A stretch of DNA of 46,243 nt from Clostridia bacterium (GTDB lineage: Bacteria; Bacillota; Clostridia; Peptostreptococcales; Acidaminobacteraceae): NCBI GenBank assembly GCA_014859095.1, contig JACUUV010000022.1:1-46243 (forward strand). The letters run 5' to 3'. Shown one piece after another: positions 1-7,618 of the stretch. The notes beneath the pieces were generated by a model that saw nothing but the letters and a program-made list of their open reading frames with translations, was not told the origin of the DNA and ran no database searches. A program made the translations under genes and the position numbers. Position 1 is the first letter of the stretch. Each line of letters opens with the position of its first letter.

Positions 1-141
1 ATACTCTTGGAGCATAATGGGTATTCGAAAAATGTTGCTGTATTTGTTAACCGTAAGCAACTACTTATGAGTGAGTATGATAATTATAAGCTCAATCAGA
101 ATGATGATGTTAAAGTCATAAGACCTATAGGAGGAGGATAA
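1..141 (+). CDS. thiS: ThiS-family sulfur carrier protein, C-terminal part
   Basis: Frame 1 is open from the window edge to a TAA at 139-141 and gives about 46 residues ending in IRPIGGG. A C-terminal Gly-Gly after a hydrophobic beta strand (VKVIRP) is the hallmark of the ThiS/MoaD ubiquitin-like fold; the tail is adenylated and thiocarboxylated to donate sulfur for the thiazole ring of thiamin. The preceding pattern NVAVFVNRKQLLMSEYDNYKL fits the ThiS segment in which a VAV-type strand precedes a 'residue-R-x-x-[WY]' turn. The start lies outside the window. No thiG or thiF follows; the next sequence is transposon debris, so the locus was probably cut by an insertion or deletion. A related sulfur carrier of another pathway remains possible. 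Confidence 0.75.
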   Translation: MLLEHNGYSKNVAVFVNRKQLLMSEYDNYKLNQNDDVKVIRPIGGG

Positions 142-227
142 TGTCATTAACCTACAGAACGAGAAATGCCCCAGAGAACCCCTCCTTGCAAGATCGTGTC
201 CTCTGAGACCTGGTATAAAACCATGAT

Positions 228-525
228 TATATCTTTCAAACATGGTGGTGCTGAAATTACCATTCCTGTGCCTTGGAACACGAAGTGTAAGTGCCCCAAC
301 CCTTGTGGTAAGTTCTCTGTCCCTGAAGCCGTTGCGATAGGCTGTACGGTCATCAGATCGTTCGTAGGGCTCTACACCAAGCTGCTCAGTAGATTGAGCT
401 ATCAGAACCTGATTTAATATTTCTTCGAGCAGCTTAGAAAATGCATCATCTCGGTTTTCTTTTGTAAAAAGTCCGTGCAAAAGTTCAGTATCCAATGTAA
501 TATTTAATTGAGCCATTTTGTTCAT
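228..525 (-). pseudogene. IS256-family transposase, N-terminal fragment
   Basis: The first ~99 residues match the start of IS256-type (mutator) transposases: AQLNITLDTELLHGLF, a KLLEEILNQVL helix, AQSTEQLGVEPYERS, TAYRNGFRDREL and the LRVPRHRNGNFSTTMFERY block. After FERY the reading frame continues into unrelated residues until about position 64. The DDE catalytic core, which would need some 300 more residues, is absent. The sequence at 142-227 between this break and thiS belongs to no family I recognise. This is a dead remnant, left by a deletion that removed the right part of the element. Confidence 0.85.
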
Positions 526-632
526 CTCCTCAGTTAGGTATTTGTGTGGTACTTATATTTTAACCGAGGACGAGCATTTTGGCTCATTTTTATTTGAAGT
601 TTCTTTTTACACCATTATACGGACTTTATCCT
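526..632 (-). mobile_element. 5' end of the IS256-type element with terminal repeat
   Basis: Upstream of the transposase start (ATG complement at 523-525, with a GAGGAG ribosome site just before it) lies a non-coding leader. On the minus strand it begins near 632 and reads through TAATGGTGTAAAAAGA (about 602-617), the GTGTAAAAAGA core typical of IS256-family terminal inverted repeats. No matching opposite end is seen near 142-227, so only one end survives and the element should be immobile. Confidence 0.6.
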
Positions 633-663
633 TTCGGCTCTATTTTGAGGTAAATAAAAAACG

Positions 664-710
664 TCAAAGCCTTGAAAAACTTACATTTTGGGCTTGACAG
701 AATAGGAAGG
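664..710 (+). repeat. 47-bp imperfect direct repeat, copy A
   Basis: Aligned by eye to 1581-1627, about 40 of 47 positions match, including an unbroken 16-base block ATTTTGGGCTTGACAG. Copy A covers the last codons and the trailer of the secreted-protein gene that ends at 681. Confidence 0.8.
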
Positions 711-1115
711 CTTATGTCGTCCTAATGGTAGATAAACATTGTGCCTTTTCTGAAACATTGAATTTAAACCTTCTTCTAGAAGCCCAATAATATTCATGTC
801 TGGTCCGCTAACAAAGTTTGGATAGGAGAAATATTTTTTATACAGTGATTTCCCGGCGGCAACTTGTGCCTGATCCAGAGCTTTCTCTGGGATGTTTATG
901 TAGATTTTACTGTTGTCATTAGCGCCACCTTTTGTTGGGATTAAAATATAATAAGCGCCATTACCACTAAGCGCCCACATTCCATTAGGATTATTTAGGC
1001 TAACGGATGGACAGACAAATGGATTTTCCTTTTCAACAGGCGCAGCGAATACAGATACCGATGAACCGATAATTAAAACCATTACCATCGGTAATATTAT
1101 AAACATTTTTTTCAT
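681..1115 (-). CDS. small secreted protein of unknown function
   Basis: This 144-residue protein starts with a clear Sec signal peptide: Lys at positions 2-3, a hydrophobic stretch to about residue 22, and an Ala-x-Ala-like SVFAAP cleavage region near 24-26. The mature part of ~118 residues is rich in Asn, Gly and Pro and contains no membrane segment and a single Cys (FVCPS). I recognise no domain. A GGAG ribosome site lies rather far upstream (about 20 nt) of the ATG at 1115. The last codons (PSYSVKPKM) fall in a repeat whose second copy at 1581-1627 encodes a similar tail, so a relative of this gene probably once stood next to it. Secretion is inferred from the signal peptide only. Confidence 0.65.
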   Translation of the reverse strand: MKKMFIILPMVMVLIIGSSVSVFAAPVEKENPFVCPSVSLNNPNGMWALSGNGAYYILIPTKGGANDNSKIYINIPEKALDQAQVAAGKSLYKKYFSYPNFVSGPDMNIIGLLEEGLNSMFQKRHNVYLPLGRHKPSYSVKPKM

Positions 1116-1195
1116 ATTTTTTATTATAATAAACTACTCCTTTCTAAAAACTGTTACATTACAAAAATAACGATATTTACTACCTTCAAGTTATC

Positions 1196-1393
1196 TTATT
1201 TGCCGTCAGTTGTAGTACAGAAGTAACTTTTTCCAAGTTCATACTCCTTAAAAAGTTCACAGGTGCCACAGATACAGCCTTTTTCCTCATCAATGCAATG
1301 GCTCTTTTCGTAAGCGCAGAACATTGCTTCTGCATGAATCTTGTCTTCAGTACTGCCCATCATAAGAATCATGTTACCTGGCATTGATTTCAT
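1196..1393 (-). CDS. Cys-rich DUF2769-like small protein
   Basis: The 65-residue product has six Cys in the order FCAYEKSHC, GCICGTC and SYFC, followed by a short polar tail. The spacing (C-x-C-x2-C-x11-FC) resembles the second half of DUF2769-type proteins, which are small putative metal- or cluster-binding proteins of unknown role found in anaerobes and methanogens. No good ribosome site precedes the ATG at 1393. The frame stays open upstream without an ATG for about 29 codons and contains two more Cys (CNSFSC) directly before this start. The gene may therefore be longer, starting at a codon I cannot identify, or it may have lost its 5' end. Confidence 0.5.
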   Translation of the reverse strand: MKSMPGNMILMMGSTEDKIHAEAMFCAYEKSHCIDEEKGCICGTCELFKEYELGKSYFCTTTDGK

Positions 1394-1580
1394 TTTACAG
1401 GAAAAAGAGTTACAAGCCAGATAAATAGCAACTTGGTAAATTTGGATGAAACGAACAGACTGGCAGGAACTTAGCGAATATACTCATAGATAAATGTAAG
1501 AAGATGGCAGTTTAAAGAAGGTATTATCATTAAAAAAATGAATAGAAATTCAAAATCTAAAGCTTTTTTTGAAATTTACA

Positions 1581-1654
1581 TCAAAGCCTTAAAAATCAAT
1601 GATTTTGGGCTTGACAGTATAGGAAGGTGATATAAAGCTTGGTTTGGAATAGAC
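1581..1654 (-). pseudogene. decayed 3' end of a relative of the secreted-protein gene, containing repeat copy B
   Basis: Bases 1581-1627 repeat 664-710. Read on the minus strand, the segment encodes SPSYTVKPKIIDF followed by TAA (complement at 1589-1591), against KPSYSVKPKM and a stop in the intact gene. Upstream on the minus strand a stop codon (TAG) interrupts the frame about 13 codons before this tail, and nothing like the rest of the gene is found. The remaining bases of the 1394-1741 gap hold the helicase promoter and otherwise nothing I can assign. Confidence 0.5.
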
Positions 1655-1689
1655 TGGAAGACGCTAAATGCGACTTATGGTAAGGAATA

Positions 1690-1698
1690 TGCTATAAT
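1690..1698 (+). promoter_or_regulatory. extended -10 promoter for the DEAD-box helicase gene
   Basis: The sequence TGCTATAAT is a consensus extended -10 (TGn before TATAAT), 43 nt before the helicase ATG. No good TTGACA-like -35 sits 16-18 nt upstream, which is common for extended -10 promoters. Confidence 0.5.
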
Positions 1699-1741
1699 GA
1701 GTCTTTAGTGATGGGGTTAATGTAAAATCAAAAGGAGAAAT

Positions 1742-3052
1742 ATGTTATTATTTGAAGAACTAAATATAATAGAACCAATAAAGAAAGCCATAAAAACAAA
1801 AGGGTTTACAAAGCCAACAGCAATACAGTCCAGAGCAATACCCTCTCTTCTTAAGGGAATGGATTTATTGGGTTGTGCCCAAACAGGCACAGGTAAAACT
1901 GCAGCTTTTGCTATTCCAATATTGCAAGGTATATCATTACAGCATAAGGCTCAAGCAAGCCGTAGACAGATTCAAGCATTGATAATAGCACCAACAAGAG
2001 AACTGGCGATACAAATAGCAGATAGTTTTGAAGACTATGGGAAGTACTTAAATCTTAAAACACTAGTGATCTACGGTGGCGTTTCTCAAAATCCTCAAAC
2101 AAGAGACTTGACGAAGGGAATCGATATATTGGTTGCCACTCCGGGCAGACTGCTGGATTTAATAAACCAAAGATATGTGAGTTTGAGAAACGTGAAATAT
2201 TTCGTGCTTGACGAGGCCGATCATATGCTGGATATGGGTATGCTTCAAGATGTGAGAAAAATAATTACACATCTGCCAAAAGAAAAACAGAATATGTTTT
2301 TCTCTGCTACAATGCCGGCAGAAATTGAAAAGCTTGCAAATTCTATTTTAAAGAACCCTATTAAAGTTATGGTTACACCTGTATCCTCCACGGTTGAGAT
2401 CATAGAACAAGAATTATATTATGTGGATAGTGGCAACAAAGTAAATCTACTGATCAATTTATTGAAAGACAAAGAGATTATATCAGCTCTCGTGTTTTCA
2501 AGAACCAAACATGGAGCAAACAGGATTGTCAAAAATTTGGTGAAAGCGGGACTTGTCGCTGAAGCTATTCATGGTAACAAATCCCAAACGGCCAGACAAT
2601 TGGCTTTAAAAAACTTTAAAGAAAGAAAAACCAGAATACTCGTTGCAACAGATATCGCAGCCAGAGGCATTGATATTGAAGAGCTGTCTCATGTTATCAA
2701 TTTTGATTTGCCGGAGGTCCCTGAAACTTATGTTCATAGAATAGGGCGTACAGGTAGGGCTAGTCACGGGGGTACGGCAATTTCTTTTTGTAGCCATGCA
2801 GAGAAGCCACTATTGAAAAGCATCCAAAAATTGATTGCCAAATCAATAGAAGAAGTCATTGACCATCCATATCCTTTAGTAGAAACAAGCATAGAAGTGA
2901 TTGTAAAGTCTGATCGGAGAAATACTTCTAAAAAATCTATCATAGAGGACAAACCTAGAAGTAGCAGAAGAAACAACGACATTAAGAAGAAAGTTGTAAG
3001 AACTGAAAAAACCCGTTCAAATGTTAAAGGACACAAAATGAGAAATGAATAG
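1742..3052 (+). CDS. DEAD-box ATP-dependent RNA helicase (RhlE/CshA type)
   Basis: This 436-residue protein unwinds RNA duplexes, probably in RNA decay, ribosome assembly or cold adaptation. All superfamily-2 motifs are present in order: Q motif GFTKPTAIQ (21-29), Walker A AQTGTGKT (46-53), PTRELA (84-89), TPGRLLD (133-139), DEAD (157-160), SAT (188-190), a VFSRTKHGA motif IV, ATDIAARGIDI motif V and HRIGRTGRA motif VI. The last ~65 residues form a Lys/Arg-rich, low-complexity tail, as in RhlE and CshA proteins, likely an RNA-binding tether. The start has an AAGGAGAAAT ribosome site and an extended -10 promoter, and a strong hairpin follows the stop, so it is a single-gene unit. Confidence 0.95.
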   Translation: MLLFEELNIIEPIKKAIKTKGFTKPTAIQSRAIPSLLKGMDLLGCAQTGTGKTAAFAIPILQGISLQHKAQASRRQIQALIIAPTRELAIQIADSFEDYGKYLNLKTLVIYGGVSQNPQTRDLTKGIDILVATPGRLLDLINQRYVSLRNVKYFVLDEADHMLDMGMLQDVRKIITHLPKEKQNMFFSATMPAEIEKLANSILKNPIKVMVTPVSSTVEIIEQELYYVDSGNKVNLLINLLKDKEIISALVFSRTKHGANRIVKNLVKAGLVAEAIHGNKSQTARQLALKNFKERKTRILVATDIAARGIDIEELSHVINFDLPEVPETYVHRIGRTGRASHGGTAISFCSHAEKPLLKSIQKLIAKSIEEVIDHPYPLVETSIEVIVKSDRRNTSKKSIIEDKPRSSRRNNDIKKKVVRTEKTRSNVKGHKMRNE

Positions 3053-3061
3053 TAATCTGAA

Positions 3062-3107
3062 GAATCAAGTTCTAACAAAGTTTATTGTTGAAACTTGATT
3101 CTTTTTT
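3062..3107 (+). terminator. Rho-independent terminator of the helicase gene
   Basis: The arms GAATCAAGTT and AACTTGATTC form a perfect 10-bp stem followed by six T. The stretch 3108-3321 behind it holds no gene I can support, only the leader of the next gene. Confidence 0.85.
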
Positions 3108-3321
3108 ATATTTCATTTCAAATACAATAAGTGTCAAGGTTCTTCTACTAAACCTAATAGAATGATATAATCTAGTTCTAGGGTGATATCATGTATGGAA
3201 TAATTGCTATGGTGACCAAATAGGTATTGATTTTCTTGATCTATTTGTTTATTATGAGAATCGCAAAATTGATTTATATAGACGATAAAATTAGGGCCAT
3301 AAAAACCAAAAGGAGAACATT

Positions 3322-4353
3322 ATGCTTTATTTCATGAACGACTACTCAGAAGGCGCACACGAAAAAGTACTGAGTGCGTTGATTAAAACGAATATGGAAC
3401 AACATGTGGGTTATGGTGTCGATAACATAACGAATGAAGCGATTAAGCTTATAAAGAAGAGAATCAATAGCCCAGATGCGGATGTGCATCTGTTGGTTAC
3501 TGGGACTCAGACAAACACGATAGCAATCGCTCATATTTTAAGGCCTTACGAAGCGGTAATCGCAACGGATCTTGGTCATATTTCAGTTCACGAAACTGGC
3601 GCGATTGAAGCAACAGGTCATAAAATAATTGAAATGGAATCGAAGGATGGTTTACTCACTACAGAAATGATTGATGCCGCAATTTTAAAGCATGCGGATG
3701 AGCATTGGGTATTGCCTAGACTGGTATATATATCAAACGCCACTGAGACTGGAACCATTTACACGAAATCAATGCTGGAAAACATAAGAAAAGCTTGTGA
3801 CAAACACGGACTCTATCTTTACCTCGATGGAGCAAGACTTGCCAATGCCCTGATGTGTGCGGATAGCGACATGACGATTGAAGATGTCGCCAGTCTAACG
3901 GATGCCTTCACGATTGGCGGCACAAAAAACGGCATTCTCTTTGGAGAAGCTTTAGTCATTACCAATGACCATTTGAAAGAGCATATGAGATTTTCCATTA
4001 AACAAAGAGGTGCTCTTCTTGCAAAAGGAAGATTGCTGGGAGTCCAGTTCAAAACGCTTTTTGAGGATGATCTATATTTTGAAATCGCAAAACACACCAA
4101 CGCAATGGCGACTCTATTGAAGAACGGTATTTTGGAACTTGGTTATGAACTTGTGACCAATCCTTCAACAAACTTGATTTTTACTATACTTCCAAACGGT
4201 GTCCATGATCAACTTTCGAAACTTTGCTATTATGAAGCGGAACATCCTTATGATGAAAATAATATGGAAGCCAGATTTGTGACTTCTTGGGCAACTCCAA
4301 AGGAAGATGTTTTGGAGCTGCTCAGACTCTTGAAAGAATTCAAAGCAAACTAA
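3322..4353 (+). CDS. ltaE: PLP-dependent low-specificity threonine aldolase (beta-eliminating lyase family)
   Basis: This 343-residue fold-type I PLP enzyme probably cleaves L-threonine or allo-threonine to glycine and acetaldehyde. It shows the threonine aldolase signatures: N-terminal FMNDYSEGAHEKVL, GTQTNTIAI (61-69) at the cofactor phosphate region, HISVHETGA (86-94) with the His that stacks on PLP, LDGARLANA (168-176) with the Asp-Gly-Ala-Arg motif, and the Schiff-base Lys in GGTKNG (Lys202). Length equals the family's usual 330-350. An AAGGAG site precedes the ATG. It stands alone, 270 nt behind the helicase, and a hairpin follows. A related beta-eliminating activity cannot be excluded from sequence. 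Confidence 0.9.
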   Translation: MLYFMNDYSEGAHEKVLSALIKTNMEQHVGYGVDNITNEAIKLIKKRINSPDADVHLLVTGTQTNTIAIAHILRPYEAVIATDLGHISVHETGAIEATGHKIIEMESKDGLLTTEMIDAAILKHADEHWVLPRLVYISNATETGTIYTKSMLENIRKACDKHGLYLYLDGARLANALMCADSDMTIEDVASLTDAFTIGGTKNGILFGEALVITNDHLKEHMRFSIKQRGALLAKGRLLGVQFKTLFEDDLYFEIAKHTNAMATLLKNGILELGYELVTNPSTNLIFTILPNGVHDQLSKLCYYEAEHPYDENNMEARFVTSWATPKEDVLELLRLLKEFKAN

Positions 4354-4357
4354 TAAA

Positions 4358-4397
4358 AAATGATATGAGAGCAAAAGCTTTCATATCATTTTTTTGG
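4358..4397. terminator. bidirectional terminator between two convergent genes
   Basis: The arms AAATGATATGA and TCATATCATTT flank a short loop, with T runs on both strands, so the hairpin can end both the aldolase transcript and the minus-strand peptidase transcript. Confidence 0.8.
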
Positions 4398-4407
4398 TTC
4401 AATAGGT

Positions 4408-5886
4408 TCACTTCATAAGTTCCATATAATTATCTTTGGTGATGCTTTGACCATAGATCATGTAACCCGGTTCGATGTTGAATCGATAATAAGACATCGT
4501 GAAATGGAGATGTGGGCCTGTGGAGAAACCTGTTGATCCGACTTCTCCGATCAATTGACCACGCTCGACCATTTCGCCTTCAGTAACATGTAATTTGTCT
4601 AGATGAAAATAAACACTAAAAAGTCCTTCGCCGTGGTCTACAACAATGCTGTTGCCTGTTAGGACAAGGGGCATTGAAAGCATGACTTTACCTGCATTGG
4701 CTGAGACTACTTCAGTACCTCGAGGTGCAGCGATGTCAATTCCTGCATGTCTGTAATTCGTCAGTGCACCGTTGACATAACGTGACTCACCAAATTCAGT
4801 GGTAACTTTACCTTTAGTCGGCAATAGAAAAGACTCTGTGTAATACTTTATTGGGGAAGAGACATCCCGTGAAGGATTGAAATATTTATAATACTCAGCA
4901 TAAGCATCATCCGTTCTCGTGCTGGATTCAACACTTGTATCAACCGTCAGATTTTGAACTCGGAATTTTCTTTGATTGACTTCAATATTTCTTGTTGTTG
5001 TGATGCCCGTTTCAGAATTGGTGAATTTAAGACTATAGACACCAGGTGCTGTGCTGTAATTGGTTGGAATGTAACCTTCGATAACATCACCTTGATCATA
5101 CCATTTGAAATTTGAATACAAATCTTGAGCAAGTGATATTTCAGAAACACTTGTGGCATGATGTACAGTGATCTTCAACAAATCACCTTGTGTAAGTTTG
5201 TTTTTTGAAAGTATGATATTTTCGGCAAGGTTCGCATTTGGTATAATACCTAGCTTTAAAAGCAATTTGTAGGATACGATGGAAGCCTCTGCCCTTGTGG
5301 CGAATTTTTTTGGAGCAAATGTTCCATTTGGATATCCTGATATGAAATCCAATGCGACAGCTGCCTTTGCCTTCTCAAAACACACCGCTGCTATTGCACC
5401 AAAATCACTTAGTTTTGAATCTGCATCATACAGAGCCAAAGGATCAATTGTGCCTCCGGATTCAATGTATGCATTCACAACAACACTGGCCATTTCTTCT
5501 CGTGAAATGTTCTGGTCAAATGCTGTTGCATCCATATTTCCGTATTCATTTGAAACAATAAGACCACTGTTGAGCGCAGTTTCGATATAGGGTTGTCCCC
5601 AGTATTCATCCTCTGATCGACTCCGCAGATCATAACCTTGTGAGTTGACCATGATGGCAATAAATTCAATTCTTTTTATGGTGTCATTGGGTTTGAATGA
5701 CCCATCTGGATATCCGGAAACAGCATTGTATGTTGAAATTATTTCGATATACGATTTTGCCCAGTGGTTCTCGATATCGCTAAAGTTAGTTGCAAAAGAA
5801 GGTGCTGAGACGGTTATAGTCGATACCGCAATTACAACAAACGCCAAAATCAAACTCATTATTCGTTTTCTATATCTATGTGTCAT
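4408..5886 (-). CDS. SLH-domain cell-wall protein with M23 (LytM) endopeptidase domain
   Basis: The 492-residue exported protein carries a signal peptide (hydrophobic 10-30, SFA-TNF cleavage region). Three S-layer homology repeats follow (about 33-80, 90-150 and 155-212) with the motifs FSDIENHWAKSYIE, SGYPDGSFKP, REEMASVVV and SGYPNGTFAP, which bind pyruvylated wall polymer. After a beta-rich linker (220-320) comes a C-terminal M23 domain with the zinc ligands HAGID (His380, Asp384) and HLHF (459-462), which hydrolyses peptidoglycan cross-bridge peptides. The role is thus wall-anchored peptidoglycan remodelling. An AAAGGAG site precedes the ATG. The gene lies downstream of a decayed thioredoxin-like gene and the permease, on the same strand, but there is no functional reason to link them. 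Confidence 0.93.
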   Translation of the reverse strand: MTHRYRKRIMSLILAFVVIAVSTITVSAPSFATNFSDIENHWAKSYIEIISTYNAVSGYPDGSFKPNDTIKRIEFIAIMVNSQGYDLRSRSEDEYWGQPYIETALNSGLIVSNEYGNMDATAFDQNISREEMASVVVNAYIESGGTIDPLALYDADSKLSDFGAIAAVCFEKAKAAVALDFISGYPNGTFAPKKFATRAEASIVSYKLLLKLGIIPNANLAENIILSKNKLTQGDLLKITVHHATSVSEISLAQDLYSNFKWYDQGDVIEGYIPTNYSTAPGVYSLKFTNSETGITTTRNIEVNQRKFRVQNLTVDTSVESSTRTDDAYAEYYKYFNPSRDVSSPIKYYTESFLLPTKGKVTTEFGESRYVNGALTNYRHAGIDIAAPRGTEVVSANAGKVMLSMPLVLTGNSIVVDHGEGLFSVYFHLDKLHVTEGEMVERGQLIGEVGSTGFSTGPHLHFTMSYYRFNIEPGYMIYGQSITKDNYMELMK

Positions 5887-5900
5887 TTACTCAACTCCTT

Positions 5901-6061
5901 TCAAAGCAGGTTTATTGGAATACGTTCCATTGACTTAACTTGCTCATCAATGACAAGAGCGGGGGGCATGACGCCATAAGCCATAATGCTTTGAACATCT
6001 TCGACTTTTTCAACTCTCGCTTCAAGTTTCTTACGATTAGTAAATCTTGTTTGATTTTGTT
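5901..6061 (-). pseudogene. remnant of a thioredoxin-like small redox-active disulfide protein
   Basis: The gap between permease and peptidase is readable on the minus strand as about 53 codons ending in TGA (complement 5901-5903). The stretch KKLEARVEKVEDVQSIMAYG, then VMPPALVIDE, is the core of small glutaredoxin-like proteins of the MTH895/TM0996 type (usual pattern: C-x-x-C-KKLE, KV-D---IM-YGVM-TPALVID). The CxxC active site is missing, since NRKKLE stands where the second Cys should be. The segment between KLEARVE and EKVED is shorter than usual, and no start codon precedes it. In many Firmicutes an intact copy sits next to a permease of the type encoded upstream and an ArsR regulator, so this is a decayed third member of that cassette. 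Confidence 0.7.
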
Positions 6062-7066
6062 TTACAGTAGCAGATGGCCAAATGCATTGAATGTATAGCC
6101 AATGATTAAAATTCCTGCAGTCACAATACCTGCAAAAATAACCAAGAGTCTGGTCTTGACGACTTTTTTCAGGAGAATCATAGAAGGTAGAGAAAGTGCT
6201 GTAACGGCCATCATAAAGGCTAAAGCAGTACCGATTCCAACGCCTTTAAGTACAAGTGCCTCAGCTATAGGAAGTGTACCGAAGATGTCGGCATACATAG
6301 GTATACCAACTGCAGTGGCAAGTAAAACGGAGTACCATTTGTCTTGACCAAGAAGTGCTGAAATCACCGATTCAGGAATCCAGTTGTGGATTGCGGCACC
6401 TATGCCGACACCGATGAGAATGTAAAGCCATACTTTATTTATGATTTCAAGTACCTGTTCTTTCGAAAAATCCAATCTGTCTTTTACGGTCAATTTTTCT
6501 TGCTCTACATCCATGACTTTATTGCCAAAGACAAAAGGTTCTACGTATTTTTCCAGTTTAAGTTTACTGATCAGGGAACCGCCTATAACCGCTAGAATGA
6601 GTCCGACAATGACATATGCAATTGCAATACGCCAGTTGAAAATACTCGCAAGAAGTAGAACGGAAGCCAAATCCACGAGTGGTGATGAAATCAGGAACGA
6701 AAATGTGACACCAATTGGAAGTCCTGCGCTTGTAAATCCAATAAACAGTGGTATGGACGAACAAGAGCAAAATGGAGTGATGGTTCCTAGCAATGCACCG
6801 AGTATATTCGCTGTAATACCATTGAATCTTCCTAGAATCTTTCTTGTTCTCTCAGGTGGAAAGAAACTTTGAATATACGAGATTGAAAAAATCAAAACGG
6901 ATAGCAAGATGAAAATTTTAATAACGTCATAAATAAAAAAATGAAGACTTCCACCTAAGGGGTCAGAAATGCTAAGGCCGAAAACATTTTCGACAAGCAT
7001 TTTGATGAGATCATAGAGCCAGTCCATTTTTAAAAGTTGATTGTTAAGCCATTGAAATATAAACAT
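6062..7066 (-). CDS. ArsP-like permease (DUF318/PF03773 family)
   Basis: This 334-residue polytopic membrane protein has about eight hydrophobic segments. The first amphipathic region is followed by the family signature TPFCSCSSIPLFIGF (97-111) with Cys100 and Cys102, which in ArsP-type permeases take part in binding trivalent organoarsenicals. Other marks are GLPIGVTFSFLISSPLVD and a second repeat with GIPMYADIFGTLPIAEAL. It probably exports methylarsenite or a related metalloid compound; homologues of unknown substrate are common. An AGAGGAG site precedes the ATG. It lies 21 nt behind a minus-strand arsR gene, so the two form an operon, and the decayed redox protein gene follows directly. 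Confidence 0.85.
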   Translation of the reverse strand: MFIFQWLNNQLLKMDWLYDLIKMLVENVFGLSISDPLGGSLHFFIYDVIKIFILLSVLIFSISYIQSFFPPERTRKILGRFNGITANILGALLGTITPFCSCSSIPLFIGFTSAGLPIGVTFSFLISSPLVDLASVLLLASIFNWRIAIAYVIVGLILAVIGGSLISKLKLEKYVEPFVFGNKVMDVEQEKLTVKDRLDFSKEQVLEIINKVWLYILIGVGIGAAIHNWIPESVISALLGQDKWYSVLLATAVGIPMYADIFGTLPIAEALVLKGVGIGTALAFMMAVTALSLPSMILLKKVVKTRLLVIFAGIVTAGILIIGYTFNAFGHLLL

Positions 7067-7087
7067 TGTTGTTACTCCTCTTTAAAA

Positions 7088-7438
7088 TTATTCACCAACC
7101 ACACAGCACTGGTTGAAATACTGTTCTTTGTCTTTGATTCTTTCAGAATCTGTCTTGATTTGTGGATAGTTCTCGATATTTTCAAGGATTCCTTGAATCA
7201 GTTGAATGAAATATTTTTGATCTTTTCTCAGAGAATAAAAAACGAATTTTTCTTTACGTTCGTCAACTACGAGGTTGAGGTCTCTCAACTTAGACAGGTT
7301 TTTCGAAACCCTAGGTTGAGGAACATCTAAAATACCACTGATTTCACCAACACATAAATTGGATTGAAACAATAACAAAATTATTCTGAGCCGTGTTTCA
7401 TCAGATAATATTTTAAAAACATTGGTCAACTGATCCAT
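7088..7438 (-). CDS. arsR: ArsR/SmtB-family metalloregulator
   Basis: This 116-residue winged-helix repressor shows KILSDETRLRIILLL (the ArsR alpha-1/2 signature), LCVGEISGILDVPQPRVSKNLSKLRDLNLV (helix-turn-helix) and a beta wing ERKEKFVFYSL. The classic CVC site of alpha-3 is reduced to one Cys (Cys29). A vicinal Cys pair lies at the C-terminus (Cys111-Cys112), so metalloid sensing may join Cys29 with that pair or use the tail alone. It is the first gene of the minus-strand operon with the permease and has an AAAGGAG site. It diverges from a second arsR, so the region between them probably binds both regulators. Confidence 0.88.
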   Translation of the reverse strand: MDQLTNVFKILSDETRLRIILLLFQSNLCVGEISGILDVPQPRVSKNLSKLRDLNLVVDERKEKFVFYSLRKDQKYFIQLIQGILENIENYPQIKTDSERIKDKEQYFNQCCVVGE

Positions 7439-7497
7439 GGGAAATCTCCTTTTAAATAAAGTAACACGCCGTCACATGCACGTATGGGAATATGTAT

Positions 7498-7526
7498 ATA
7501 ATACTCTTGCATTTATGGTTTGTCAA
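7498..7526 (-). promoter_or_regulatory. sigma-A promoter of the arsR-permease operon
   Basis: On the minus strand TTGACA (7521-7526) and TATTAT (7498-7503) stand exactly 17 nt apart, about 60 nt before the arsR start. A GC-richer segment with the half-palindromes ACACGCCGTCACATG lies between promoter and gene (7471-7490) and could be an operator. Confidence 0.75.
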
Positions 7527-7554
7527 CCTGAAAATAAAAAAATCTAAATTCACA

Positions 7555-7599
7555 TTGATATTTATAGATATGACTGTTACAATATAAATCTATAGTCAT
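7555..7599 (+). promoter_or_regulatory. promoter and likely ArsR operator of the arsRDA operon
   Basis: TTGATA (7555-7560) and TACAAT (7578-7583) are spaced by exactly 17 nt. The inverted repeat ATGACT (7570-7575) and AGTCAT (7594-7599), flanked by ATAT on both sides, embraces the -10 box. A repressor bound there would block RNA polymerase, which is the usual arrangement for ArsR autoregulation. Confidence 0.65.
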
Positions 7600-7618
7600 C
7601 GATATGAGGAGGGGTAAA

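Noticed and set aside
61-227. C-terminal extension of the transposase fragment beyond residue 99
   Set aside because: The residues after FERY do not continue the IS256 pattern and run antisense through thiS. They are read-through, not coding.
2764-3078. Antisense frames over the helicase, HerA, TRAP and other genes
   Set aside because: They are shadows of strong coding frames, with no ribosome sites and biased composition.
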